A stretch of 64,000 bases of DNA from Erythrobacter sp. (GTDB lineage: Bacteria > Pseudomonadota > Alphaproteobacteria > Sphingomonadales > Sphingomonadaceae): contig DAICXZ010000030.1 of NCBI GenBank assembly GCA_027311945.1, positions 433,338 to 497,337 on the forward strand, read 5' to 3'. The first letter of the stretch is position 1. Each line of letters opens with the position of its first letter. A program made the translations under genes and the position numbers. Shown in pieces: positions 1-9,219 of this stretch. Under the pieces are notes generated by a model. It had not been told where the DNA came from and did no database searches. It saw nothing but the letters and a program-made list of their open reading frames with translations.

Positions 1-277
1 GGCCACGCTCGGCGATGCGGGCGCGGGTTATCAGGATCTCGCAGTTGGAGCCTTCGGTCGCGCTGGGCGGCAGGCGGTCGACCAGCACCTCGGTGCTATC
101 GGCGGTGAGCGCGGTGCCGCGCTTAGCCCCTGCCGCGCGGGCGACCAGTTTCGCGGACACCACCGCACCCGCCACCAGTTCACCCGGCCATTGAACCTTT
201 GCCGCCAGCACCCGGTCGCCGTCGACCAGCAGCGCGCGGTCTTCACCGATTCCGCGCTCGATCAGCCACTCAGCCAA
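1..277 (-). CDS. Ribonuclease E/G family protein, N-terminal part (cut by window edge)
   Basis: Reading down from a TTG, the frame gives about 92 residues opening with AEWLIERGIGEDRALLVDGD and continues past the left edge without a stop. This is the start I associate with the short RNase E/G-like proteins of sphingomonads, found downstream of maf, which process or degrade RNA in the cytoplasm. The TTG overlaps the maf stop codon by 8 bp, so the two are translationally coupled. No ATG or GTG is available early in this frame. The catalytic and zinc-binding parts lie outside the window, so the family call rests on the N-terminus and gene order. Confidence 0.68.
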   Translation of the reverse strand, partial: MAEWLIERGIGEDRALLVDGDRVLAAKVQWPGELVAGAVVSAKLVARAAGAKRGTALTADSTEVLVDRLPPSATEGSNCEILITRARIAERG

Positions 278-869
278 TGGCGAACCCGGCAGCCTTGAGC
301 AAAGCGCGCGTTTCGTACAACGGCAGGCCCATCACGCCCGAGTGGCTGCCCCTGATCCATTCGATCAGCGCCTCCGCGCGGCCCTGGATGGCATAGCCGC
401 CCGCCTTGCCTTCCCACTCGCCGCTGGCGATGTAGCTTTCGATCTCCTCCTCGGAGAGGCGCTTGAACTTCAGTTGCGTCTCGCTCAGCCGTTCGCGCAT
501 GCTGCCGTCGGGCGCCATCAGCGCCACGCTGGAAAGCACGCGGTGGCGGCGGCCCGAGATCAGCGCAAGGCACTTGCGCGCGGTCGCCTCGTCCTCGGCC
601 TTGGGCAGGATGCGCCGCCCGCAGGCGACCACGGTGTCGCCCGCAAGCACGAAGCCCGCGCCATCGTGTGCGGCCAGTGCCTTCTCCCGCGCCATGCGCT
701 CCGCATAGGGGCGGGGCAACTCGTCCTTGTGTGGGGTCTCGTCGATCTGCGCCGGGGCAACAGCAGCGGGCGCAAGGCCAAGCCGGGCAAGCAGGTCGCG
801 CCGCCGCGGGCTGGCCGAGGCGAGGATCAGGCGCCGTTCTGGCGAGGGAATGGCTGGGTTTGCGGCCAT
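270..869 (-). CDS. maf: Maf-type nucleoside triphosphate pyrophosphatase
   Basis: A house-cleaning enzyme of the Maf/Ham1-like fold that hydrolyses dTTP, UTP or modified nucleotides to monophosphates. At 199 residues it has the usual length. Visible signatures are LASASPRR at residues 16-23, the GDTVV segment with Asp78 and the EGKAGGY loop near residue 155. It lies between infA and an RNase E/G gene on the same strand, with a 10-bp gap to infA and an 8-bp overlap with the next gene, so infA-maf-rne-like is probably one transcript. The exact substrate (dTTP/UTP or 7-methyl-GTP subfamily) cannot be settled by eye. Confidence 0.93.
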   Translation of the reverse strand: MAANPAIPSPERRLILASASPRRRDLLARLGLAPAAVAPAQIDETPHKDELPRPYAERMAREKALAAHDGAGFVLAGDTVVACGRRILPKAEDEATARKCLALISGRRHRVLSSVALMAPDGSMRERLSETQLKFKRLSEEEIESYIASGEWEGKAGGYAIQGRAEALIEWIRGSHSGVMGLPLYETRALLKAAGFAIG

Positions 870-879
870 GCCGCGCGCC

Positions 880-1131
880 TTAGCCGGTGTAGCCGGGCGG
901 GCCGCCGCGACCGGGCATGAAGCGATAGGTGATGCGCGCCTTGGTGAGGTCGTAAGGCGTCAGCTCGCATAGCACCTCGTCGCCGACCAGCACGCGGATG
1001 CGGTTCTTGCGCATGCGGCCGGCAGTGTGCCCAAGCACCTCGTGACCGTTTTCGAGCTCCACCCGGAACATCGCGTTAGGCAGCAGTTCGACTACCTTGC
1101 CGCGCATTTCGAGGAGTTCTTCTTTGGCCAT
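880..1131 (-). CDS. infA: Translation initiation factor IF-1
   Basis: A one-domain S1/OB-fold protein that occupies the ribosomal A site with IF-2 and IF-3 during initiation. The 83-residue product begins [13 protein letters not shown] and contains the canonical [19 protein letters not shown] core. It is about ten residues longer than the usual 72, with a Gly/Pro-rich tail ending GGPPGYTG. The start is fixed by the conserved MAKEE opening, although the open frame runs further upstream. It is the first gene of a probable infA-maf-RNase E/G transcript and is divergent from the TonB-dependent receptor gene. Confidence 0.96.
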   Translation of the reverse strand: MAKEELLEMRGKVVELLPNAMFRVELENGHEVLGHTAGRMRKNRIRVLVGDEVLCELTPYDLTKARITYRFMPGRGGPPGYTG

Positions 1132-1305
1132 ATGTCGTCCGGTGCTTTCTGTAACTCGGGAGGCGAGTGCGCGGCGCCATAGACTGCAACCGGGTAAAAG
1201 GGAAGAGGGTCGGCATATAGGCGCGCCATTCCTGCACAGCGGCACAACGCATGGGTAATCCGCGATACAATTGCGACACTTTATTACCCGGCATTGCTTG
1301 TGTCC

Positions 1306-1320
1306 TGTTGCAGCGCAACA
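1306..1320. promoter_or_regulatory. Small inverted repeat between infA and the receptor gene
   Basis: Within the 247-bp divergent intergenic region there is a perfect 6-bp inverted repeat, TGTTGC-AGC-GCAACA, about 60 bp upstream of the receptor start. It could be an operator or a leader hairpin. No regulator is encoded next to it, and no convincing -35/-10 pair could be assigned. Confidence 0.22.
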
Positions 1321-1378
1321 CATAGCGCTTGGCGGGGGATGGGAAACACTATTTCAATCGTGTGAGGTGAGTTTGTCG

Positions 1379-4195
1379 TTGTCCCATCAAGTCAGCCTGC
1401 TGACGCTGGCCGCAGCCCTTGCTGCCGCTCCCGCTTTCCCGCTTGCCGCGCAGAGTGTGTCCTCCGCGCAATCCGGTGGTCAGCCCGAAACCGGCCCCGA
1501 GCCCGAAGACCAGACCTATGACGAGAACACCATCGTCGTCAGCGGCGCGCGGGTAATCGGGCAGGTCGATGCCCCGCAACCGCCGATCCTCGAACTCGAT
1601 GCCGCCGATATTGCGGCCTATGGGGCCGGCTCGATTGCGGAGCTGATCGAGGCGCTCGGCTCGGACGTGACGAGCAGCCGCGGGCGCGGCAGCGGCGGGC
1701 CGGTGTTCCTGGTCGGCGGGGTACGCATTGCCTCGTTCCGCGAGATGCGCAGCTTTCCGCCCGAGGCCATCGAGAAGGTCGAGGTGTTCAGCGAGGAGGT
1801 GGCGCAGCAATATGGCTATTCGCCCAACCAGCGCGTGGTCAATTTCATCCTCAAGGACAATTTCTCCAGCCGCGAGATCGAGGTCGAATATGGTCAGCCG
1901 TTCGACGGCGGCTATTCTACGCAGGAGGTTGAAGGCACCTATGTCCGTATCGACGGGCCGAGCCGCCTCAACCTGAACCTCGACTGGAACAATTCGAGCC
2001 TCCTTACCGAAGGCGAACGCGGTGTGCTGCAGGCCGAGAGCAGCACGCCCACCTACGCCAGCGATCCCGACCCGGCCGACTACCGCAGCCTGGTTGCCGA
2101 CAGCGCCAGTCTGGAGGCGACGCTCAACTGGGCCATGAGCCTCGGGGCGGGCACCTCGCTGAGCGTCAACGGCACATTCGAGCGTGAAGACAGCCTCCGC
2201 CTGCAAGGGCTCGACGAGGTGACGTTGAGCGACGGCACCGACACCGTGCTGCGCGCCTTTAACGAGGGCGATCCGCTGACCGTCGATAAGCGCACCGAGA
2301 CCTATTCGGGTGCCGCGACGCTCAACTTCGGGCTGGGCGACTGGGAAGTGACCGGCACCGCCGATGCCACCTTGACACATGCCCGCAGCGTGACCGGCCA
2401 GGCTGTCGATACCAGCGCTCTTGAGGACGCTGCCATAGCTGGCACGCTCGCGCTCGATGCCGATCTCACGGGCCTGTTCGATGCCGCCGGCAGTGAAACC
2501 GCGCTGACCGATACCTACTCCGTCAACACGCTTCTGACCGCGCGGGGCCTGCCGGTCTATCTCCCGGCGGGTGATGTCTCGGTGACGCTCAACACCGGTT
2601 ATCGCTGGAACGGCATCGACAGCGAGGACACGCGCAACCCCGGTGTGAAGACCAACCTCAACCGCGGGCAGTTGCAGGCGGGCGTCAATGTCGGCGTGCC
2701 GCTCACCAGCCGCGACGACGACTTCCTCGGCGCAGTGGGCGACATCAGCCTCAACCTCACAGCAGGGGTCGACGAACTCACCGACTTCGGCACGCTTTAC
2801 AACTGGTCTGCGGGTGTGACCTGGGGGTTGACCGACAGCCTGACCCTCAACGCTACCTATATCAACCAGGAGGATGCGCCCTCGCTGAGCGAGCTGGGTA
2901 GCGCCGAAATCGCCACGCCCAATGTGCCGTTCTACGATCTCTCGCGCGACGAGACGGTGCTCGTCACCACCATCTCGGGCGGAAACCCCAACCTCGAAAA
3001 GCAGACGCAGAGCGACTGGAAGGTCGGCCTGCAATGGGAAATTCCGGTGTTCGACCGCTCGAACCTGACTGTCGACTACATCCGCAATCACTCCGAGAAT
3101 GTCAGCGGGAGCTTCCCGACGCTGACCCCGGCGATCGAGGCGGCCTTCCCCGACCGCGTGACGCGCGACCCGGTGAGTGGCCAGATTGTCAGCATCAACC
3201 AGCGCCCGGTGACTTTCGCCGAGCAGGATGTCGAGCGGATCGCGGTCGGGCTTAACTTCTCCGGCCAGATTGCCGCGCCCGAAGCCCAGGCTGGCGGCGG
3301 TGACAGTGCCGGCGCGGGAGGCCCGGCGCAGATGGCGGGTGGACCGATTGGCGGCGCTGCTGGTGGCGGCGACCCCGAGCGCTTCGCCGCCATGCGCGCG
3401 CAATTCTGCGCGGCCGAGCCTGCCGACATGCTCGCGCTGCTGAACCGCGCGCTGGCTGCTTCGGCTGCGGGCGAGGCCATGCCCGCCGGCCCCGACGGCC
3501 AGCCACTCGCCATCCCGCCGCAGATGCTTCAGCGCCTGGCCGGGGCCGACGGGACGGTCGATCCCGAACGGTTCGCCCAGATGCGCGAGCGGATGTGTTC
3601 CGGCGATGGTCCGCCGAACGCCGCGCAGGCGGGCGGGGGCCGTGGGCCCGGCGGACGCGGCGGTCCTGGCGGTCCCGGCGGGCCGGGCTTCGGGCGTCCG
3701 GGAAGCGACGGCGGCGGGCGTTGGTTCTTCAACGTGAACTACCAGTTCGACCTCGCCAACACCGTGCTGATCGCGCCGGGTGTGCCCGTGCTCGACCTGC
3801 TCGATGGCGATGCGATCTCTGGCGGGGGGCAGTCGGAACATACCGTCAACCTGCGCTCGGGCGTGTTTTACCGTGGGTTTGGCCTGATCACCTTCTGGAA
3901 CTATGCGAGCGCAACGCGCCTCGACGGTTCCGGCCTGCCCGGCAGCACCGACCTCTATTTCAGCGACCTGTTGACGATCAACTTCCGCGCCTTTGCCGAT
4001 CTCGGCGCGCAGGAGAAGCTCGTCGCCGCCGTGCCCTTCCTTGAAAATACGCGTGTCGGCATCGGGGTGGACAATGTGTTCGACGCCCGCCAGCAGGTGA
4101 CCGACAGCAACGGCTCGGTGCCGCTGCGTTATCAGCCGTTGCTCGTCGATCCGGTGGGCCGCAGCTTCGAGATCGAGTTCCGCAAGCTGTTCTGA
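1379..4195 (+). CDS. TonB-dependent receptor with Gly/Pro-rich insertion
   Basis: Outer-membrane active transporter of about 938 residues. A hydrophobic signal peptide (SHQVSLLTLAAALAAAPAFP, Ala-x-Ala region near residue 23) is followed by a plug-like domain, including a VEVFSEEVAQQYGYS segment, and a long beta-rich barrel ending in a C-terminal Phe. I chose the TTG at 1379 because GAGGTGA lies 8 bp upstream; a GTG at 1367 overlaps that ribosome-binding site. Between residues about 660 and 780 is an unusual insert: two DPERFAxMR motifs each followed by Cys, then a Gly/Pro run. The insert probably sits in a loop outside the barrel. No transporter partner lies alongside, so the substrate is unknown. 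Confidence 0.85.
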   Translation: MSHQVSLLTLAAALAAAPAFPLAAQSVSSAQSGGQPETGPEPEDQTYDENTIVVSGARVIGQVDAPQPPILELDAADIAAYGAGSIAELIEALGSDVTSSRGRGSGGPVFLVGGVRIASFREMRSFPPEAIEKVEVFSEEVAQQYGYSPNQRVVNFILKDNFSSREIEVEYGQPFDGGYSTQEVEGTYVRIDGPSRLNLNLDWNNSSLLTEGERGVLQAESSTPTYASDPDPADYRSLVADSASLEATLNWAMSLGAGTSLSVNGTFEREDSLRLQGLDEVTLSDGTDTVLRAFNEGDPLTVDKRTETYSGAATLNFGLGDWEVTGTADATLTHARSVTGQAVDTSALEDAAIAGTLALDADLTGLFDAAGSETALTDTYSVNTLLTARGLPVYLPAGDVSVTLNTGYRWNGIDSEDTRNPGVKTNLNRGQLQAGVNVGVPLTSRDDDFLGAVGDISLNLTAGVDELTDFGTLYNWSAGVTWGLTDSLTLNATYINQEDAPSLSELGSAEIATPNVPFYDLSRDETVLVTTISGGNPNLEKQTQSDWKVGLQWEIPVFDRSNLTVDYIRNHSENVSGSFPTLTPAIEAAFPDRVTRDPVSGQIVSINQRPVTFAEQDVERIAVGLNFSGQIAAPEAQAGGGDSAGAGGPAQMAGGPIGGAAGGGDPERFAAMRAQFCAAEPADMLALLNRALAASAAGEAMPAGPDGQPLAIPPQMLQRLAGADGTVDPERFAQMRERMCSGDGPPNAAQAGGGRGPGGRGGPGGPGGPGFGRPGSDGGGRWFFNVNYQFDLANTVLIAPGVPVLDLLDGDAISGGGQSEHTVNLRSGVFYRGFGLITFWNYASATRLDGSGLPGSTDLYFSDLLTINFRAFADLGAQEKLVAAVPFLENTRVGIGVDNVFDARQQVTDSNGSVPLRYQPLLVDPVGRSFEIEFRKLF

Positions 4196-4199
4196 TGGG

Positions 4200-5372
4200 T
4201 TAGAGCGCCTGCGCCGCCGCGTGGGCGCTCGCCCAGGCCCATTGGAAGTTGTAGCCGCCGAGCCAGCCCGTCACATCCACCGCCTCGCCGATGGCATAGA
4301 GGCCGGGCAGCTTCTTGGCCTCCATCGACTGGCTGGAAAGCTCGGCGGTGGAGATGCCGCCGACCGTCACCTCGGCCTTGGCGAAGCCCTCGCTGCCGTT
4401 GGGGTGGAAGGTCCAGCGGGCCAACCGCGCTTCGGCTTCGGCCAGCTTGCGGTCGGGCAGATTGCCGAGATCGCCCGCCAGCGCGAGCTTTTCGGCCAGC
4501 GCATCGGCCAGCCGTGCAGACAGGTGGCGGCGCAGCAGAGCGGCGAAGGTCAGGCGCGGCTCTGTGCGTTTCGCTTGCGCGAGCCAGCCGCTTGGCTGGT
4601 CGGGAAGGAAGTCGACCGCGATGGGCTTGCCCGGATACCAGTAGGAGCTGACCTGCAGGATTGCCGGGCCGCTCAGCCCCCGGTGCGTGAACAGCGCGGC
4701 CTCGCGGAAAGCGGCCTTCTCGCAGGAGGCTTCGACGGGTGCGGAAACACCTGACAGTTCGCGGAACAAGAGATCGTCCCCGCCCAGTGTCAGGGGTACG
4801 AGGGCAGGGCGCGGCTCGACCACCTTGAGGCCGAACTGCCGCGCGAGATCATAGGCAAAGTCCGAGGCCCCCATCTTCGGGATCGACGGACCGCCGGTGG
4901 CGATTACGAGGTTCTGCGCGGAATATTCGCCGTCCTGCGTCGTCACCATGAAGCGGTCCTCGGCATGGGCCACCGCGCCGACTTCCTGCCCGCATTTCAC
5001 CGCCACATCGCCCTTCGCGCATTCGGCCAGCAGCATGTCGACGATCTGCCGCGCCGAGCCGTCGCAGAACAGCTGGCCGAGCGTCTTCTCGTGCCAGGCG
5101 ATGCCATAGGCCTCCACAAGGTCGAGGAAATCGCGCGGCGTGTAACGGGCCAGCGCGCTCTTGGCGAAGTGCGGATTGGCCGAAAGGTAGTTGGCAGGGC
5201 CAGCGCCGATGTTGGTGAAATTGCACCGCCCGCCGCCCGAAATCAGGATCTTCTTGCCCGGCTCGCTCGCCTTTTCGAGCACGCAGACACGTAAGCCCCG
5301 TTGCCCGGCCAGCGCGGCGCAGAACAGCCCCGCCGCCCCGCCGCCCAGAATGATTGTGTCATAGTGCTCCAT
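4200..5372 (-). CDS. HI0933/YhiN-family FAD-dependent oxidoreductase
   Basis: A 390-residue flavoprotein of the BaiN/HI0933 family. The dinucleotide-binding motif IILGGGAAGLFCAALAG is at the very N-terminus, followed by the family's SGGGRCNFTN segment near residue 50 and a C-terminal GGYNFQWAWASAHAAA stretch that closes the FAD site. The physiological substrate of the family is poorly known. I chose the ATG giving MEHYDTIILGGG; an upstream in-frame extension of 12 residues lacks homology-like character. It is divergent from uvrC, and its 5' end lies about 65 bp from the uvrC start. Confidence 0.9.
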   Translation of the reverse strand: MEHYDTIILGGGAAGLFCAALAGQRGLRVCVLEKASEPGKKILISGGGRCNFTNIGAGPANYLSANPHFAKSALARYTPRDFLDLVEAYGIAWHEKTLGQLFCDGSARQIVDMLLAECAKGDVAVKCGQEVGAVAHAEDRFMVTTQDGEYSAQNLVIATGGPSIPKMGASDFAYDLARQFGLKVVEPRPALVPLTLGGDDLLFRELSGVSAPVEASCEKAAFREAALFTHRGLSGPAILQVSSYWYPGKPIAVDFLPDQPSGWLAQAKRTEPRLTFAALLRRHLSARLADALAEKLALAGDLGNLPDRKLAEAEARLARWTFHPNGSEGFAKAEVTVGGISTAELSSQSMEAKKLPGLYAIGEAVDVTGWLGGYNFQWAWASAHAAAQAL

Positions 5373-5437
5373 CGCGCCGGGGGTTAGCGCCGTGCGTCCG
5401 ATTGGCAAGGGCGCTGCACCTGCCTATCTCATGCGCC

Positions 5438-7378
5438 ATGAGCCGCAGCGAAGCAGGAAGCCCCCACGATCCGCGTGGTGCAGGTCGATTCAACGAGGAC
5501 CGCTCCGCCGCCACGGTGAAGGGCGCGAAGCTGGATCTCGAAGCGGGCCTTGCAGCGATCCGCGAGGTTCAGCGGACCTTGAAGCCCAAGCCGGGTGTCT
5601 ACCGGATGCTCGATGCCAAGGGCGAGGTGCTCTATGTCGGCAAGGCACGCAGTCTCAAGGCGCGGGTGGCGAACTATCTGCAACTGAAGGGGCTCACCAA
5701 CCGGCTCCAGCGGATGATCAGCCAGACCCGCGCGATGGAGATCGTCACCACCAACTCCGAGGCTGAGGCGCTGCTGCTCGAAGCGCAGTTCATCAAGCGA
5801 TTTCGCCCGCCGTTCAACGTGCTGCTGCGCGATGACAAGAGCTTCCCATTCATCCTGCTGCGCGAGGGGCACGACTTTCCGCGCATCATGAAGCACCGCG
5901 GCGCGCGGCGGCACAAAGGCAGCTATTTCGGGCCCTTTGCCAGCGCCGGTTCGGTCAACACCACGATCAACGCGCTGCAAAAACTGTTTCTGCTGCGGAG
6001 CTGCACCGACAGCTTCTTCTCGCGCCGCGACCGGCCTTGCCTGCTTTACCAGATCAAGCGTTGTTCGGCCCCTTGCGTGGGGCGGATCGACGAGGCGGGC
6101 TATGCCGAACTGGTGCGCGAGGCGAAGGATTTTCTTGGCGGCAAGTCCTCGGCCGTGCAGGCGCGGATCGAGGCGCAGATGGCCGAGGCGGCCGAAAAGC
6201 TCGACTTCGAGACCGCCGCGCTGCTGCGCGACCGGCTGCGCGCGGCGACGTTCATTCAGGGCTCGCAGGCGGTGAACGCGCAAGGGGTGGGCGATGCCGA
6301 TGTCTTCGCGCTTGCCGCCAAGGGCGGCCAGATCGCGGTGCAGGGCTTCTTCGTGCGCGGCGGGCAGAACTGGGGCCACCGGGCCTTCTTCCCGCGCCAC
6401 ATCACCGAGGTGGAGGAGGCCGAGGTTCTCGCCCGCGTGCTGGCCCAGTTCTACGAGGAGGTGCCGCCGCCGCCCACCATCCTCGTTGACCGCGAACTGC
6501 CCGAACGCGCGTTGATCGAAGAAGCCTTCGCCGCCTTGGCGGGCAAGAAGGTCGAGATTTCGGTCCCCCAGCGCGGTGACCGTCGCCGCCTGATGGAGCA
6601 GGCGAGCCGCAACGCGGCCGAGGCGCTTGACCGGCGGCTGGCCGAGACCGGCACGCAGGCGAAAATCCAGCGCGAAATGGCCGAGTTCCTCGAATTGCCC
6701 GAGGTGCCGCAGCGGGTCGAGGTTTACGACAACAGCCATATCCAGGGCACCAAGGCGGTGGGCGCGATGATCGTCGCCGGGCCGGAAGGCTTCCTCAAGA
6801 ACCAGTACCGCAAGTTCAACATCCGCGAGGCGCAGTCGAACGACGACTTCGCCATGATGCGCGAGGTGATGACCCGCCGTTTCGGCCGCGCCATGCAGGA
6901 AGACCCGGATCGCGAAGGCGGCATGTGGCCCGACCTCGTGCTGATCGACGGCGGCAAGGGCCAGATGAGCGCGGTGCAGGATGCGCTGGAGGAACTCGGC
7001 GTCGAGGACGTGCCGCTGATCGCCATTGCCAAGGGCCCGCACCACGGCCGCGATGGGCGCGAGGTGTTCCACTTCCCCGACGGGCGTGAGAAGATGCTGC
7101 CGGTCAATTCGCCGGTGCTGTTCTATCTCCAGCGGCTGCGCGACGAGGTCCACCGCTATGTGATCGGCGCGCACCGCGACAAGCGAAGTCGCGCCATTTC
7201 CGCCTCGCCGCTCGACGAAATTCCCGGCATCGGCCCGGCCCGCAAGCGCGCGCTACTGCTGCATTTCGGCACCGCGAGCAAGGTCCGCGCGGCGGCGCTC
7301 GACGATCTGAAGCGCGCGCCCGGGGTCAGCGAAAGCGTAGCGCGCAAGATCTATGACTTTTACCATGCAAGCGGCTGA
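5438..7378 (+). CDS. uvrC: UvrABC excinuclease subunit C
   Basis: Incises the damaged strand on both sides of the lesion in nucleotide excision repair after UvrB loading. The 646-residue protein has a GIY-YIG nuclease domain (GVYRML near 53, VLYVGKA near 64), a UVR motif around residues 240-270 that contacts UvrB, the RNase H-like nuclease region beginning near VEVYDNSHIQG, and C-terminal helix-hairpin-helix motifs (IPGIGPARKRALLLHFGT). The ATG giving MSRSEAG was chosen because upstream codons overlap the divergent gene and add a non-family leader. Complete and ordinary. Confidence 0.97.
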   Translation: MSRSEAGSPHDPRGAGRFNEDRSAATVKGAKLDLEAGLAAIREVQRTLKPKPGVYRMLDAKGEVLYVGKARSLKARVANYLQLKGLTNRLQRMISQTRAMEIVTTNSEAEALLLEAQFIKRFRPPFNVLLRDDKSFPFILLREGHDFPRIMKHRGARRHKGSYFGPFASAGSVNTTINALQKLFLLRSCTDSFFSRRDRPCLLYQIKRCSAPCVGRIDEAGYAELVREAKDFLGGKSSAVQARIEAQMAEAAEKLDFETAALLRDRLRAATFIQGSQAVNAQGVGDADVFALAAKGGQIAVQGFFVRGGQNWGHRAFFPRHITEVEEAEVLARVLAQFYEEVPPPPTILVDRELPERALIEEAFAALAGKKVEISVPQRGDRRRLMEQASRNAAEALDRRLAETGTQAKIQREMAEFLELPEVPQRVEVYDNSHIQGTKAVGAMIVAGPEGFLKNQYRKFNIREAQSNDDFAMMREVMTRRFGRAMQEDPDREGGMWPDLVLIDGGKGQMSAVQDALEELGVEDVPLIAIAKGPHHGRDGREVFHFPDGREKMLPVNSPVLFYLQRLRDEVHRYVIGAHRDKRSRAISASPLDEIPGIGPARKRALLLHFGTASKVRAAALDDLKRAPGVSESVARKIYDFYHASG

Positions 7379-7447
7379 TTGTTGCGCGAGGTCAATGTGC
7401 AAGTGATCCGGGGTCTGCTAATTGTGACGGCATAGGAGGACAGCCCC

Positions 7448-8263
7448 ATGCGTTCGCTACTGCTTCATGCTCATAACGATCCCGGTTTCGAGGCCCGCCT
7501 GCAGGTTGCGCTCGATCTTGCCCGTGCCTTCGATGCGCACCTCACCGTGCTTCAGCCGATTGCCTTCAACGTTGCCTTGCCGGGCGATGCCTATGGCATT
7601 TTCGCCGCCGAGACGGCGAGCTACGTGCGCGAACAGGCGGCAGAATTCCGCCAGCAGACCGAGCCTCGCCTAGAGGCGGAAGACGTGCGGTGGGACTGGG
7701 CCGATGCGATCGGAATCGCCGAGGCCAGCTTGCTCGAATATGCGGCGCTCGCCGATCTGGCGATCATCGGCACCGGCCCGATCGAGGGTGATGCGGTCGG
7801 GCCGTCTCCGCTGGCCGGTCTTCTCGCCGTGCACTGCCGCGCGCCGATCCTGGTCGTTCCCGATGAGGCACGAGCGATGGTGCCGGGAGCGCCGGTGGTG
7901 ATCGCCTGGAACGGTTCGCTCGAAGCCTCGCGCGCGCTCAAGGCGGCCTTGCCGCTGCTCAAGGCGGCTTCTTCGGTGACGCTGGTGTCGGTGACAACGT
8001 CCGAGGACGAGCAGGCTGGCGAGCTTCCGGCTCTGGCCGGTGCGCGCTATCTCGACCGGCATGGTGTGATTTGTGAAGTGGTCGAGGTTCCGCAGGGCGA
8101 GCACAAGGTCGCCGAGGTGCTGAACGAGGTGGCCCGTGCACGCGGGGCTGGGCTGGTTGCCATGGGTGCCTATGGCAAGCCACGCCTGTTCGAGACGCTG
8201 TTTGGCGGGGTGACTGCCGGAATGCTGCGCAATCCGAAGCTGCCATTGCTGCTGGCCCATTAG
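7448..8263 (+). CDS. Tandem-domain universal stress protein
   Basis: A 271-residue cytoplasmic protein with two UspA-like folds. The first half ends with a degenerate VDL-type region (LADLAIIGTG). The second half has VVIAWNGSLEASRAL and the nucleotide-binding type sequence VAMGAYGKPRLFETLFGGVT followed by a PLLLAH end. A strong ribosome-binding site (AGGAGG, 6-7 bp upstream) fixes the start. Usp proteins are induced by starvation or respiratory stress. I see no general-stress promoter here. It is a monocistron between uvrC and the convergent tesB. Confidence 0.88.
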   Translation: MRSLLLHAHNDPGFEARLQVALDLARAFDAHLTVLQPIAFNVALPGDAYGIFAAETASYVREQAAEFRQQTEPRLEAEDVRWDWADAIGIAEASLLEYAALADLAIIGTGPIEGDAVGPSPLAGLLAVHCRAPILVVPDEARAMVPGAPVVIAWNGSLEASRALKAALPLLKAASSVTLVSVTTSEDEQAGELPALAGARYLDRHGVICEVVEVPQGEHKVAEVLNEVARARGAGLVAMGAYGKPRLFETLFGGVTAGMLRNPKLPLLLAH

Positions 8264-8290
8264 GAGGCCAGCGGCGAGCGCTGCGCGCGC

Positions 8291-9187
8291 TCAGTCGAGC
8301 AGGCGCAGCATCCCTTCCTGCGCCACACTGGCCACCAGTCGGCCGTCGCGGGTGAACACCTCGCCCCGGCCGAAGCCGCGCCCATGGCCCGACCAGGGGC
8401 TTTCAGTGACGTAAAGCAGCCATTCGTCGACCGCGAAGTCGTCATGGAACCACAGCGCATGGTCGAGGCTGGCGCCTTTCACTTCGCCCCGCAGGAAGCT
8501 TTTCCCGTGCGGTTGCAGCGCCGTGGCAAGCAGCTGGAAATCCGAAATGAACGCGAGCACCGCACGGTGCAGCGCTTCGATCGGCGGCAGTGGTGCCACC
8601 ACGCGGAACCACACGTGCGAGATCGGGTTGCGCTTCTGCGGATGCAGCCAGTCGCGCGGTTCGACCGAGCGGAAGTCGATCGGCTGCGGGCGCATCAGCA
8701 GCGTCTTGAGGGTGGAGTCGGGCATCTGCTCGGCAGCGGCACGGCCAAGCTTGGCATCGGACACCAGGCCCTCTGGAGGAGGAACCTGCGGCATCTCGCG
8801 AAACTGATGGCTGGCCCCGTCGCTCGGCCGCTGGAACGAGGCGACCAGGTTGAGAATCGGCACGCCATCCTGGCTGGCCACGACCCGGCGATTGGAGAAG
8901 CTGCGCCCGTCGTGATCGCGCTTCACGCGATATTCGATCGGCAGGTCGTCGCTGCCGGGGCGCAGGAAATAGGCGTGGAGCGAGTGGACCTCGCGGTCAT
9001 CCTCGATCGTGCGCCGCGCCGCACTCAGCGCCTGGGCGATGGCCTGGCCGCCGAACACGCGGCCCGTGCCGAGCTCGCGCCGTCGGCCGATCCAGCGGTC
9101 ACCACCGCGGGTTTCGAGATTGAGCAGTAGCACCAGATCGGCGACCAACTGCTCAGGCGTGGGAGCGGAAGGGAAATCCTGCGGCAT
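8291..9187 (-). CDS. tesB: Acyl-CoA thioesterase II
   Basis: Hydrolyses medium- and long-chain acyl-CoA to free fatty acid and CoA. The 298-residue protein has the double hot-dog layout. The first half carries GRVFGGQAIAQAL and HSLHAYFLRPG; the second half carries SLDHALWFHDDF and the closing SPWSGHGRGFGRGEVF region with the catalytic Asp/Gln/Thr environment. Two ATG codons are possible, at 9199 and 9187. I prefer the second because the purine-rich GAGGG lies too close to the first. It follows the cupin gene by 32 bp on the same strand. Confidence 0.93.
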   Translation of the reverse strand: MPQDFPSAPTPEQLVADLVLLLNLETRGGDRWIGRRRELGTGRVFGGQAIAQALSAARRTIEDDREVHSLHAYFLRPGSDDLPIEYRVKRDHDGRSFSNRRVVASQDGVPILNLVASFQRPSDGASHQFREMPQVPPPEGLVSDAKLGRAAAEQMPDSTLKTLLMRPQPIDFRSVEPRDWLHPQKRNPISHVWFRVVAPLPPIEALHRAVLAFISDFQLLATALQPHGKSFLRGEVKGASLDHALWFHDDFAVDEWLLYVTESPWSGHGRGFGRGEVFTRDGRLVASVAQEGMLRLLD

Positions 9188-9219
9188 TGCTGGCGACATG
9201 GCCCTCGCGAAGCGATCCG

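Noticed and set aside
1349..3841. 830-codon open frame antisense to the TonB-dependent receptor
   Set aside because: His/Arg/Gly/Ala-rich composition and exact overlap with a gene supported by a signal peptide, a ribosome-binding site and TonB-receptor-like segments; typical GC-skew shadow.
5429..7174. 581-codon frame antisense to uvrC
   Set aside because: No motif, no start context, wholly inside a certain gene on the other strand.
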